Shown here: piece by piece, positions 34,865-43,130 of the stretch
Position numbering within the stretch: the first letter of the stretch is position 1
How the letters are laid out: every line of letters begins with the position of its first letter
NCBI GenBank assembly: GCA_903850915.1
Contig: CAINMV010000010.1
Coordinates: 126,980-190,979 of the forward strand
Length of the DNA: 64,000 nt
Origin: an uncultured Bacteroidota bacterium
GTDB taxonomy: Bacteria > Bacteroidota > Bacteroidia > UKL13-3
Direction of reading: 5' to 3'
Notes under the pieces: generated by a model
The model's input: only the letters and a program-made list of their open reading frames with translations
Databases searched by the model: none
Told to the model about the DNA's origin: nothing
Translations under genes and position numbers: made by a program

Positions 34865-35542
34865 ATGGGAATTATTTTAGGAATTGTGGCATTTGCCCTT
34901 AGTCTTATTGTAAGTTGGAGATTTAAAAGCAAAGTAAAAAAGTATTCAGTCATTACACTGCGCAATGGGCTTACAGGAAAAGAAATAGCAGAAAAAATGC
35001 TAAAAGACAACAACATCTATGATGTTAAAGTTATTAGTGTTGAAGGTCAACTTACCGACCATTACAATCCCTTGGATAAAACTGTTAATTTAAGTGCCGA
35101 TGTTTATTCAGGCAATTCCGTGATTTCAGCTGCTGTTGCTGCCCACGAATGCGGGCATGCCGTGCAACACGCACAAGCATATACTTGGCTTACCCTCCGC
35201 AGCCGCTTGGTGCCTATTGTAAGCATATCCTCCCAATATGTACAGTGGATTCTGCTCGCTGGCATTTTATTAATAAGCCGTTTCCCAAATTTATTACTTA
35301 TTGGAATCATGGTTTTTGCGCTTACCACAGTTTTCTCTTTTGTTACCTTACCTGTGGAATTTGATGCAAGCCGCAGAGCTTTAGCTTGGTTAAACAATAC
35401 ACACATGTTAGATCGAGAGGAGCATGAAAGTTCGAAGGACGCTTTAAAATGGGCGGCGATGACATATGTAATCGCAGCATTATCGTCATTGGCTACCTTA
35501 ATGTATTATGTAATGATATATACTGGCAGAAGTCGAGATTAA
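34865..35542 (+). CDS. Membrane zinc metallopeptidase (YugP-like, Zn_peptidase_2 family)
   Basis: A 225-aa integral membrane peptidase. The N-terminal helix is at 2-17 and two further helices at about 118-160 and 200-218. The zinc site is AAHECGHAVQH (residues 92-102; His94, Glu95, His98). The block VNLSADVYSGNSV just before it and PVEFDASRRAL after the helices are family hallmarks. The substrate is unknown for the family. Monocistronic by promoter and by the strong terminator at 35569-35613, shared with the convergent sdhB. Confidence 0.9.
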   Translation: MGIILGIVAFALSLIVSWRFKSKVKKYSVITLRNGLTGKEIAEKMLKDNNIYDVKVISVEGQLTDHYNPLDKTVNLSADVYSGNSVISAAVAAHECGHAVQHAQAYTWLTLRSRLVPIVSISSQYVQWILLAGILLISRFPNLLLIGIMVFALTTVFSFVTLPVEFDASRRALAWLNNTHMLDREEHESSKDALKWAAMTYVIAALSSLATLMYYVMIYTGRSRD

Positions 35543-35568
35543 CATAAAACAATCCAAACAAATAAATA

Positions 35569-35613
35569 ATAAATAAAAAACCACGCTTGTATCAAGCGTG
35601 GTTTTTTATTTAT
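35569..35613. terminator. Bidirectional terminator between the zinc peptidase gene and sdhB
   Basis: Perfect 21-base arms (35569-35589 and 35593-35613) with a TAT loop. The GC core is CCACGCTTG/CAAGCGTGG flanked by A and T tracts inside the stem, so it can act on both converging transcripts. Confidence 0.9.
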
Positions 35614-35625
35614 CAATACTATTAA

Positions 35626-36375
35626 TTATTCGTTCTCCAAAAACTTGGCTTGCATATAATCTCTATTCATTAATGCAATATTTGTAAGAGATATTTCTTT
35701 AGGGCACTCTGCACTACAAGCTCCGGTATTGGTGCATGCGCCGAATCCTTCCTTGTCCATTTGTGCAACCATAGCAGCAACGCGAGTATATCTTTCTGGC
35801 TGGCCTTGAGGTAATTTAGCCAATTGCGAAACTTTAGCTGAAACAAACAACATCGCAGATGCATTTTTACATGCAGCCACACATGCGCCACAACCGATAC
35901 AAGAGGCACTCATAAAAGCATCATCTGCATCTTCTTTCTTAATTGGAAGGTTGTTTGCATCTTGTGCATTTCCTGTATTCACACTAATAAATCCGCCTGC
36001 TGCAATAATCCGATCAAATGCAGTGCGATTTACCACTAAGTCTTTAAGCACAGGAAAGGCCTGAGCACGCCATGGTTCTACCACAATCGTATCGCCATCT
36101 TTAAAACTTCGCATATGAAGCTGGCAAGTAGTAACCCCTTCCAAAGGCCCATGCGGACGGCCATTAATTACCATACTGCACATTCCACAAATCCCTTCAC
36201 GACAATCGTGGTCAAAGGCAATTGGCTCTTCGCCCTTCACAATAAGCTCTTCATTTAACACGTCGAACATTTCGAGAAACGACATATCGGGTGAAACATG
36301 ATTAACATTATAATCGATTAAACGACCTTCACTTACAGCGTCTTTTTGTTTCCAAACTTTTAATTTAATTTCCAT
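35626..36375 (-). CDS. sdhB: Succinate dehydrogenase / fumarate reductase iron-sulfur subunit
   Basis: Carries electrons from the flavoprotein to the cytochrome. The protein is 249 aa. The N-terminal ferredoxin domain has the [2Fe-2S] ligands in CREGICGMC plus a later Cys (VTTCQLH). The C-terminal domain has [12 protein letters not shown] for [4Fe-4S] and [12 protein letters not shown] for the [3Fe-4S]/[4Fe-4S] sites. Last gene of the order sdhC-sdhA-sdhB on the minus strand, 49 bases after sdhA, which is the usual Bacteroidota arrangement. Confidence 0.95.
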   Translation of the reverse strand: MEIKLKVWKQKDAVSEGRLIDYNVNHVSPDMSFLEMFDVLNEELIVKGEEPIAFDHDCREGICGMCSMVINGRPHGPLEGVTTCQLHMRSFKDGDTIVVEPWRAQAFPVLKDLVVNRTAFDRIIAAGGFISVNTGNAQDANNLPIKKEDADDAFMSASCIGCGACVAACKNASAMLFVSAKVSQLAKLPQGQPERYTRVAAMVAQMDKEGFGACTNTGACSAECPKEISLTNIALMNRDYMQAKFLENE

Positions 36376-36424
36376 GATATCTTTTTGAATTCCGGTTAGA
36401 AAATTTAATTTTTTTTAGTATTTT

Positions 36425-38398
36425 TTATTTATAACTACGTTGAGCTATCTTTATATTTTCAAATTTCAACTCTTCTTTATGAAGCTGCCAATCACTTTCT
36501 CCTTTAAACTCCCAGGCTGCCACATAGGCGAAGTTGGCATCGTCACGCAATGCTTCCCCTTCTTCAGTTTGCGACTCTTCGCGGAAGTGGCCACCACAAC
36601 TTTCATTACGATTTAAGGCATCGATACACATTAGCTCTCCCAACTCTAAGAAATCGGCTACACGTGAGGCTTTATCGAGCTCAGGATTAAATTCAAATTG
36701 TGATCCAGGAACACGCACGTCACTCCAAAATTCATTGCGTAATGCTTTTATTTCTTCGATAGCTTCTTTCAGTCCTTTTTCATTACGAGCCATACCACAT
36801 TTGTCCCACATAATCTTCCCTAGACGCTTATGGAAACTCTCAACGGTTTTTGATCCTTTGATACCAATTAATTTAGAAAGTATCCCTTGCACCTTTTGTT
36901 CTGCCTCTTCGAATGCCGGATGATTAGTAGGTATTGCCTTAGTAGCAATTTCTTTGTTTAAATATGAACCGATTGTATATGGAATTACAAAGTATCCATC
37001 CGCCAAGCCCTGCATTAAGGCAGACGCTCCCAAGCGATTGGCGCCGTGGTCGCTAAAGTTAGCTTCACCCAAACAATACATTCCTGGCACAGTTGTCATT
37101 AAGTCGTAATCAACCCATAAGCCACCCATCGTATAATGCACTGCCGGATAAATCCGCATCGAAGTTTCGTATGGGTTCTCTCCAGTGATTTGTTTATACA
37201 TATCGAAAAGGTTACCATATTTTTCTTTGATAACATCCTTTCCTAATTTCAGAATCTCGTCATCGCTAGCATTCGCAAGTCCATTTTTTGTGGCTTCCAC
37301 ACGGCCATAGCGCATCATGTTAAATTTAAAATCAAGGTACACCGCCATCTTACTTGGACCAACGCCAAAACCAGCATCACAGCGCTCCTTAGCAGCACGG
37401 CTAGCTACATCACGAGGCACTAAATTACCAAATGCTGGATATTTTCTTTCCAAATAATAATCTCTTTCTTCTTCAGGAATGTCATTCGGGCTTCTATCGT
37501 CGCCTTGTTTTTTAGGAACCCAAATTCTTCCATCGTTACGCAGCGATTCACTCATCAATGTTAATTTAGACTGATGATCGCCACTTACCGGAATACATGT
37601 TGGATGAATTTGCGTAAAACATGGATTTCCCATTAATGCACCTTGCTTATGTGCCCGCCAAGCGGCCGTTACATTGGCACCCATCGCATTAGTACTTAGA
37701 TAAAATACATTTCCATAACCACCGGTACAAAGCAACACTGCATGACCAAAGAAACGTTCTAGCTTACCGGTTATTAAGTTCTTGGCTATTATTCCACGAG
37801 CCTTGCCTTCTATCTTCACCACATCAAGCATTTCGTGTCGAGAGAACATCTGAACCGTTCCCATTCCTACCTGGCGTTCTAATGAAGAATAAGCTCCTAA
37901 CAACAATTGTTGGCCAGTTTGTCCTGCTGCATAAAAAGTACGTTGAACTTGCGTACCTCCAAAAGAACGATTGCTTAATAAGCCGCCATATTCACGAGCA
38001 AATGGAACACCCTGAGCCACACATTGATCAATAATTGAGGTGCTAACTTCTGCAAGCCGATGCACATTTCCTTCACGAGAGCGATAGTCACCACCTTTAA
38101 TAGTATCGTAAAAAAGCCGATATGTACTGTCGCCATCATTTTGGTAATTTTTTGCAGCGTTGATACCTCCTTGCGCAGCGATACTATGCGCTCGTCTTGG
38201 AGAATCTTGAAAACAAAAAGCTTTAACTTTATATCCTAATTCCGCTAAGGCAGCGGCAGCAGATGCGCCAGCGAGCCCAGAACCAATGATAAGTACTTCC
38301 AAATTACGTTTGTTGGACGGGTTAACAAGTGGAACAGAACTTTTGTATTTACTCCACTTTGTTTCTATTGCGCCTTCAGGTATTTTGCTATCTAACAT
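36425..38398 (-). CDS. sdhA: Succinate dehydrogenase / fumarate reductase flavoprotein subunit
   Basis: Catalytic subunit with covalently bound FAD. The protein is 657 aa, the long form typical of type B enzymes. The FAD-binding N terminus is [20 protein letters not shown], and [18 protein letters not shown] contains the histidine expected to bind FAD covalently. Active-site and substrate blocks include [20 protein letters not shown] and [17 protein letters not shown]. Middle gene of the sdhCAB operon, 65 bases after sdhC. Direction (succinate oxidation or fumarate reduction) cannot be read from sequence. Confidence 0.95.
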   Translation of the reverse strand: MLDSKIPEGAIETKWSKYKSSVPLVNPSNKRNLEVLIIGSGLAGASAAAALAELGYKVKAFCFQDSPRRAHSIAAQGGINAAKNYQNDGDSTYRLFYDTIKGGDYRSREGNVHRLAEVSTSIIDQCVAQGVPFAREYGGLLSNRSFGGTQVQRTFYAAGQTGQQLLLGAYSSLERQVGMGTVQMFSRHEMLDVVKIEGKARGIIAKNLITGKLERFFGHAVLLCTGGYGNVFYLSTNAMGANVTAAWRAHKQGALMGNPCFTQIHPTCIPVSGDHQSKLTLMSESLRNDGRIWVPKKQGDDRSPNDIPEEERDYYLERKYPAFGNLVPRDVASRAAKERCDAGFGVGPSKMAVYLDFKFNMMRYGRVEATKNGLANASDDEILKLGKDVIKEKYGNLFDMYKQITGENPYETSMRIYPAVHYTMGGLWVDYDLMTTVPGMYCLGEANFSDHGANRLGASALMQGLADGYFVIPYTIGSYLNKEIATKAIPTNHPAFEEAEQKVQGILSKLIGIKGSKTVESFHKRLGKIMWDKCGMARNEKGLKEAIEEIKALRNEFWSDVRVPGSQFEFNPELDKASRVADFLELGELMCIDALNRNESCGGHFREESQTEEGEALRDDANFAYVAAWEFKGESDWQLHKEELKFENIKIAQRSYK

Positions 38399-38463
38399 TT
38401 TAGTTAATTTAAAGGGTAATATTTTTTAAGATCGAATGCTGGTGTATTTGAATTTGAAGCTTT

Positions 38464-39153
38464 TTATTGACAACAGCCTAAACCTTTAAGGTAAAGAACG
38501 ATAGGCATGATGGCGAATAATAATGGTATTAAAATACTATAGATAGTTCCAAGGAGTTTAATAAATGGTGTGTACTTTTTATGGTTTATCCCTAGAGTCT
38601 GAAATGCCGATTGAAAGCCATGTAAAAGATGGTATGACAATGAAATCATTGCTAAAAAATAGATAATTACCACCCATAAATTACTAAAGGTCTCCATCAT
38701 CAAAACATATAAATCATCATAATGTTCGCCTTGGTATTTTATTGAATCCAGACCAACAAAACGTGACTGAACCCAAAAATGAGCCAAATGAATAATTAGG
38801 AACATTAAAATCAATGTGCCTAACAAGCCCATACTGCGACTGTACCATGGACTGCTGTTTTTATTGTACGCATATCCAACAGGACGCGCTTTAGCATTGG
38901 TTCGGGTAACAATAGCCGACTGAACAACGTGCCATATTAAAGCAGCAAATAGCACAATTTCGCCTGCGCGAATAAAAAAGTTGGTACCCATAAAATGGGC
39001 GGCCTTGTTGAATAGCTCACCGTCGTCGCATAAAAAAACCAGGCAATTTATGCCGCAATGGACGATTAGAAATAAGATTAGGAATAACCCCGTGAAGCCC
39101 ATTACTAACTTCTTTCCGATGGTTGATGAAAATGCTTGTGTAAACCAGTTCAT
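38464..39153 (-). CDS. sdhC: Succinate dehydrogenase cytochrome b subunit, type B
   Basis: Membrane anchor and quinone-reacting subunit. The protein is 229 aa with five predicted helices (about 13-37, 58-80, 100-128, 150-178, 190-222) and histidines in helices (for example IVHCGIN, LIWHVVQ, IIHLAHF, YHLLHGF) suited to two haems. A single cytochrome of this size replaces the SdhC/SdhD pair of proteobacteria, so the enzyme is type B and should use menaquinone, consistent with menD at 26278. First gene of the operon with a promoter at 39242-39272. Confidence 0.93.
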   Translation of the reverse strand: MNWFTQAFSSTIGKKLVMGFTGLFLILFLIVHCGINCLVFLCDDGELFNKAAHFMGTNFFIRAGEIVLFAALIWHVVQSAIVTRTNAKARPVGYAYNKNSSPWYSRSMGLLGTLILMFLIIHLAHFWVQSRFVGLDSIKYQGEHYDDLYVLMMETFSNLWVVIIYFLAMISLSYHLLHGFQSAFQTLGINHKKYTPFIKLLGTIYSILIPLLFAIMPIVLYLKGLGCCQ

Positions 39154-39241
39154 TTTTTTAATTTAAGTGTTATAAACTTTCGTTTTTAAGAGTACAAAAT
39201 AAGAGCTAATTTTAAAACCTGAAGAAGATTTAAAAACAGGG

Positions 39242-39272
39242 CGAAGATAGAAACGTACTTTTGAATTTTCAA
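39242..39272 (-). promoter_or_regulatory. Promoter of the sdhCAB operon (TATCTTCG)
   Basis: On the minus strand TTG (39270-39272), 20-base spacer, TATCTTCG (39242-39249). Leader of about 85 bases to the sdhC ATG. Confidence 0.5.
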
Positions 39273-39328
39273 ACCTTATTGCAAGTAATGTCTTTTATTT
39301 TTTAAACTATTTATATTTTATCTGAATA

Positions 39329-40060
39329 ATGCAGCAAAAAAGCCATGGTATTGTGCTACATGCCTTAAAATATGGGGATAATAGCCTTATTGTGAAGATC
39401 TTTACCCGTGACTTTGGTTTAAAAACCTTCATGGTTCGTGGCTTTAGGGGTAAAAAAAGTGCTTTCTCTGCTTCGCTTTTCCTTCCATTAACCCTAATTC
39501 GATTGGATATGGATAGTAAAAAAACGAGCTCCGCATTTAATACACTCAAAGATGCCCAATGTTATGAGCCGATGCATTCCTTGCAAACCGACTTTGGAAA
39601 GCAAGCCATTACGCTTTTTATTGCAGAAATATTGTATAAAACCATTGTAGACGATGAGCCACATGCCGATCTTTTTGAATTTATTGAGCATGTACTAAAA
39701 TACATCAATTCAGAATCAACTGTACCTGCTGTTTTTCCTCACTTCTTCCTTGTAAATTACAGTCGCTTTTTAGGACTATATCCTAACGAATATAGCGACG
39801 AGAGTACCACGTATTTTAACTTACGAGATGGCGTATTTGGACGAGACAAAAACCTTCATAGCGATTTCATGTCTGAAGAAGAAAGTGAGGCATTGAAACT
39901 GATTTTAAGAGCTGACGACAATAGTTTGAAAGATGTGAAAATTAGCAAAACACAAAGAAACAACCTATTAGTTGGTCTTTTAAATTATTATAAAATTCAC
40001 TTATTAAACTTTCGTGAAATTAAGTCACATAACATACTCGCGGAAGTTATGCGCGGGTAA
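39329..40060 (+). CDS. recO: DNA repair protein RecO
   Basis: Loads RecA on SSB-coated DNA with RecR. The protein is 243 aa, normal length. The N-terminal OB fold opens SHGIVLHALKYGDNSLIVKIFT, continuing FGLKTFMVRGFRGKK, which is typical of Bacteroidota RecO. The helical second part includes AEILYKTIVDDEPHADLFEF and FLVNYSRFLGLYPNE. No zinc-finger cysteines are seen. Divergent from sdhC and convergent with the aminotransferase, 17 bases away. Confidence 0.92.
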   Translation: MQQKSHGIVLHALKYGDNSLIVKIFTRDFGLKTFMVRGFRGKKSAFSASLFLPLTLIRLDMDSKKTSSAFNTLKDAQCYEPMHSLQTDFGKQAITLFIAEILYKTIVDDEPHADLFEFIEHVLKYINSESTVPAVFPHFFLVNYSRFLGLYPNEYSDESTTYFNLRDGVFGRDKNLHSDFMSEEESEALKLILRADDNSLKDVKISKTQRNNLLVGLLNYYKIHLLNFREIKSHNILAEVMRG

Positions 40061-40077
40061 TAATATAGTTAGCCTTG

Positions 40078-41232
40078 CTAGAGCTGCGTGAGTGCTTCAG
40101 CAGACTTTTCAAGCGTCTCGTTGTCCTTCGCAAAGCAAAGTCGCAATACTTTATTATCCGATGCATTATGATAGAAAACAGAAATAGGAATGGTGGCTAC
40201 TTTGTTTTCTAATGTTATTTTTTTTGCAAATTCAACATCTGACAGGTCTGAAATTTTCTCATATCCAACACATTGAAAGTAACTGCCACTGCATGGAAGT
40301 AATTTAAATTTACTTCCTTTCAAGAGCTTTTTAAAATAGTCGCGCTTTTCTTGGTAAAAGGCAGGCAAATTCAAGTATTCGTCTTCGTTCTTAATATATT
40401 CGGCAAGGGCATGCTGTATCGGGGTGTTGGCGGCAAAAGCCATAAATTGATAGGCTTTGCGGATTTCACGTGTTAAGTTCTCGGGCGCCAAAAAATACCC
40501 CATTTTCCAACCTGTAGTATGATAAGTCTTACCAAATGAACTTATTACCACACTGCGTTCGGCAAGTTTAGGAAAGCGACAAACACTCTGATGCTCGACG
40601 CCATCAAATATGATATGTTCATAAACCTCATCACTCATAACAACAATATCCGAATTCTCCACAATCTTCTCCAACTTTAACATATCTGAGGCAGTAAGTA
40701 TAGTTCCCGTTGGATTGTGGGGTGTGTTGATGATAATCATCTTCGTTTTAAAGGTCACCAATTTCTTCACCTCATTCCAATCTATTGTAAACTTCGGAAA
40801 TTGCAATCGAGCAAATTTCGCCACTCCACCAGCAAGTCGCACCGAGGGCGAATAAGAGTCATAGCAGGGTTCAATAATGATTACCTCATCACCTGGCATC
40901 ACAAGCGCTTCAATTACAGCATAAATTGCCAATGTTCCTCCTGGGGTAATTGTAATTTCGGTCTCTGGATTGTAAACAGCTGAATAAAGCTTCTCAGTTT
41001 TAATCGCAATTTGCTCACGCAAGGAAAGTAATCCCGGCATGGGAGCATATTGATTAAACCCTTTATTCATAAACTTATTCACCAAAGATATTAGATCTTT
41101 GTTACACATGAAATTAGGAAATCCTTGTGCTAAATTTATCGCCTTTTGCTCGTTTGCCAGTTGCGACATCACAGCAAAAATACTTGTACCAACACCAGAA
41201 AGTTTTGACTTTACAACACCGTTAAATTGCAT
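40078..41232 (-). CDS. Methionine aminotransferase-like PLP enzyme (fold type I)
   Basis: Cytoplasmic class I/II aminotransferase of 384 aa, close to YbdL (methionine/glutamine aminotransferase) and kynurenine aminotransferase. Landmarks: NLAQGFPNF near the N terminus, QYAPMPGLLSLREQIA, ITITPGGTLAIYAV, EPCYDSYSP, NTPHNPTG, SDEVYEHIIFDG, and SSFGKTYHTTGWKMGY with the PLP lysine. It probably recycles methionine from its oxo-acid. The ATG overlaps the stop of the upstream beta-barrel gene by one base, an odd pairing for an amino-acid enzyme. Confidence 0.9.
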   Translation of the reverse strand: MQFNGVVKSKLSGVGTSIFAVMSQLANEQKAINLAQGFPNFMCNKDLISLVNKFMNKGFNQYAPMPGLLSLREQIAIKTEKLYSAVYNPETEITITPGGTLAIYAVIEALVMPGDEVIIIEPCYDSYSPSVRLAGGVAKFARLQFPKFTIDWNEVKKLVTFKTKMIIINTPHNPTGTILTASDMLKLEKIVENSDIVVMSDEVYEHIIFDGVEHQSVCRFPKLAERSVVISSFGKTYHTTGWKMGYFLAPENLTREIRKAYQFMAFAANTPIQHALAEYIKNEDEYLNLPAFYQEKRDYFKKLLKGSKFKLLPCSGSYFQCVGYEKISDLSDVEFAKKITLENKVATIPISVFYHNASDNKVLRLCFAKDNETLEKSAEALTQL

Positions 41233-41846
41233 TAGTTGTCTAAATTAAAAAGTAATTGACCTTTAAAAAAGAAAGGCCTTTGTCCGACATAAAAATTACC
41301 AGGATAAATTTGATCGCTAAATCTATTTTGAATCACATTGGTATATATTCCAAAGCTATATCCATAAGTGCCATAGCCAAATCCAAAAAGCATGGCTGGA
41401 TTCCAGACCCTCTTACCGGGCAACAAATAATCTTCGAAATTTAAATACTCAAATTGTGCTTGCGCAAAAAATGTTTCCAATAAATGGGCACGCAAAAAAA
41501 CATCTGGCCCATATTCCCAATATGATTTGCGACCAGAGCTTATTGACAAAAGCTGCACTCCTGCTCCTGCAATAACATGTTCCTTCACTTTATAGCCGAT
41601 TTGTGGTGAAATTTGAAAAAGAGTGTAGTTGATGTTCCCGTTGCTAAAAAAAGATAATCCCACATTTCCACCAATCACCAGTTTTGGCTTGATGTCACTC
41701 CAATCAATTCCAACATTTTGAGTTTGAGATTTATGAATAACAAGAGTAGAGTCATCGTCATTCTCTTTTGGGGCATGATGCACCTGAGCTTGCATAAAGC
41801 TCCCAAAAAACAACACAACTATAACAATAATTCCGACACGTTTCAT
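41232..41846 (-). CDS. Small outer-membrane beta-barrel protein, unknown function
   Basis: A 204-aa exported protein: signal peptide about 1-20 ending FMQAQ. After a polar linker (DDDSTLVIHKSQ) the chain alternates in the manner of an 8-stranded barrel: KLVIGGNVGLSFF, YTLFQISPQIGYK, VIAGAGVQLLSI, YGPDVFLRAHL, FFAQAQFEYLNF, AMLFGFGYGTYG and a C-terminal strand FFFKGQLLFNLDN ending in Asn rather than Phe. No known family recognised. One-base overlap with the aminotransferase. Confidence 0.75.
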   Translation of the reverse strand: MKRVGIIVIVVLFFGSFMQAQVHHAPKENDDDSTLVIHKSQTQNVGIDWSDIKPKLVIGGNVGLSFFSNGNINYTLFQISPQIGYKVKEHVIAGAGVQLLSISSGRKSYWEYGPDVFLRAHLLETFFAQAQFEYLNFEDYLLPGKRVWNPAMLFGFGYGTYGYSFGIYTNVIQNRFSDQIYPGNFYVGQRPFFFKGQLLFNLDN

Positions 41847-42021
41847 AATGCAATTTTAAGCTAAACTAAATCATTATTAGCAAAAGGATTGTTATTTGTT
41901 TGTAACAAAACAAGGAAATTAGACTTTTAGACGCTTTTTTACAATTTTATTTTTATTGTCCCGGTATTTTTCTCTTAATTGCAAAAATTCAATTTTTCAA
42001 CCAACACAAAATTATCATATC

Positions 42022-42885
42022 ATGAAAAAGTTTTTAACCTTCGTATTGGCAGCCTCAATGCTTACAACTGCCACGTTATCTTGTAAGAAAAAATCAACCA
42101 CCATCAAGGGCTGTATGGACCCTAACTCAGTAAACTACAATAAATTGGCAACTGAAACTGATGGAAATTGCCAGGTTGCAGATAGCAAACAACGTTTCTT
42201 TATGATGGACATTACCGCCACTTGGTGCCCACCCTGTGGATCATACGGAATACCTGGATTTAATAAGTCTATAGACTTAATTGGTGAAAGCAATGTTGTA
42301 GCTATGAGCGTACACTCTACGGATGCGATGTCATGTGCTGCCGGGAATGAACTAATGAACTATGCTCAATATAAAACAACTTCTGTGCCTCGCATTGCTG
42401 GTGCCGACACTTTGATTTTCCCTGCAGGTGTTTATACAGATATCACAGCTACTGCAAATAAAATTAAAGGTGCATCAGACTTGTTTACATCGCAGACTCC
42501 AACCGCTAATTGCTATATAGGTAAAACTATCAGCGGATCCAATGTTACTTTAGATGTAAAAACTAAATTCTTCAAGGCCGCCTCTGGTGATTATTATATC
42601 GCTGCTTATATATTAGAAGATGGGATTATTGCATCGCAACAATTGGCAACCGGTGGTGCCAATGCCACTCAAGTTCACAATCATGTTTTACGTGGTTCAT
42701 TCTCTACTACTTTCGGGGATGTTTTAGCAAATGGCAGCATCGAAACTGGACGTGTTGTATCAAAAACCTTTACAACATCATTAAATAGCACATGGAAAAC
42801 CGAGAACTTACGCTATGCTGTTGTAATTTGGAAAAAGAATGCATCAGGTATTTACAAATTCGAAAACTGCTCAGAAATCAAATAA
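42022..42885 (+). CDS. Omp28-like lipoprotein with thioredoxin-type CPPC motif
   Basis: A 287-aa lipoprotein. The start is ATG 42022, which begins the signal peptide MKKFLTFVLAASMLTTATLSC; a longer reading from 41956 adds non-signal residues. After the lipidated Cys comes a short GCMDPNSVNYNKLATETDGNC module, common in Bacteroidota surface proteins, then a thioredoxin-like segment DITATWCPPCGSYG with VVAMSVHSTDAM and SVPRI, and a C-terminal beta domain as in Omp28 of Porphyromonas. CPPC would allow disulfide exchange, though Omp28 relatives are mostly uncharacterised. A strong terminator follows at 42900. Confidence 0.85.
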   Translation: MKKFLTFVLAASMLTTATLSCKKKSTTIKGCMDPNSVNYNKLATETDGNCQVADSKQRFFMMDITATWCPPCGSYGIPGFNKSIDLIGESNVVAMSVHSTDAMSCAAGNELMNYAQYKTTSVPRIAGADTLIFPAGVYTDITATANKIKGASDLFTSQTPTANCYIGKTISGSNVTLDVKTKFFKAASGDYYIAAYILEDGIIASQQLATGGANATQVHNHVLRGSFSTTFGDVLANGSIETGRVVSKTFTTSLNSTWKTENLRYAVVIWKKNASGIYKFENCSEIK

Positions 42886-42899
42886 TACACTTGTATTTC

Positions 42900-42940
42900 T
42901 AATAAAAAAGGCCATCACCATGTGATGGCCTTTTTTATTA
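42900..42940 (+). terminator. Terminator after the Omp28-like gene
   Basis: Perfect 19-base arms (42900-42918 and 42922-42940) with a CAT loop; GC core GGCCATCAC/GTGATGGCC enclosed by A6 and T6 tracts. Same design as the terminators at 5298 and 35569. Confidence 0.9.
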
Positions 42941-43076
42941 ATGGATGCATTAACAAAACGCAATTAACAAACATAATCAGCCATTGCAACCTTTTTCAGT
43001 TTCTACGACCAAAACGTCATGACTTAACAATAGTTGCATTTTAGCTGCAATATATTGCCAAAATTTTACAATTCTA

Positions 43077-43108
43077 TTGCCATTTGATAGTTAATAATAC
43101 TAATTTTG
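43077..43108 (+). promoter_or_regulatory. Promoter of the 1657-aa surface protein gene
   Basis: TTG at 43077-43079, 21-base spacer, TAATTTTG at 43101-43108. An in-frame TTG at 43113 is too close to the element to be the start, supporting ATG 43131. Confidence 0.65.
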
Positions 43109-43130
43109 CTTTTTGTCTCTAAATTTCTGC

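Noticed and set aside
43113-43130. TTG start for the 1657-aa surface protein
   Set aside because: Four bases after the -7 element; the signal peptide begins at ATG 43131.
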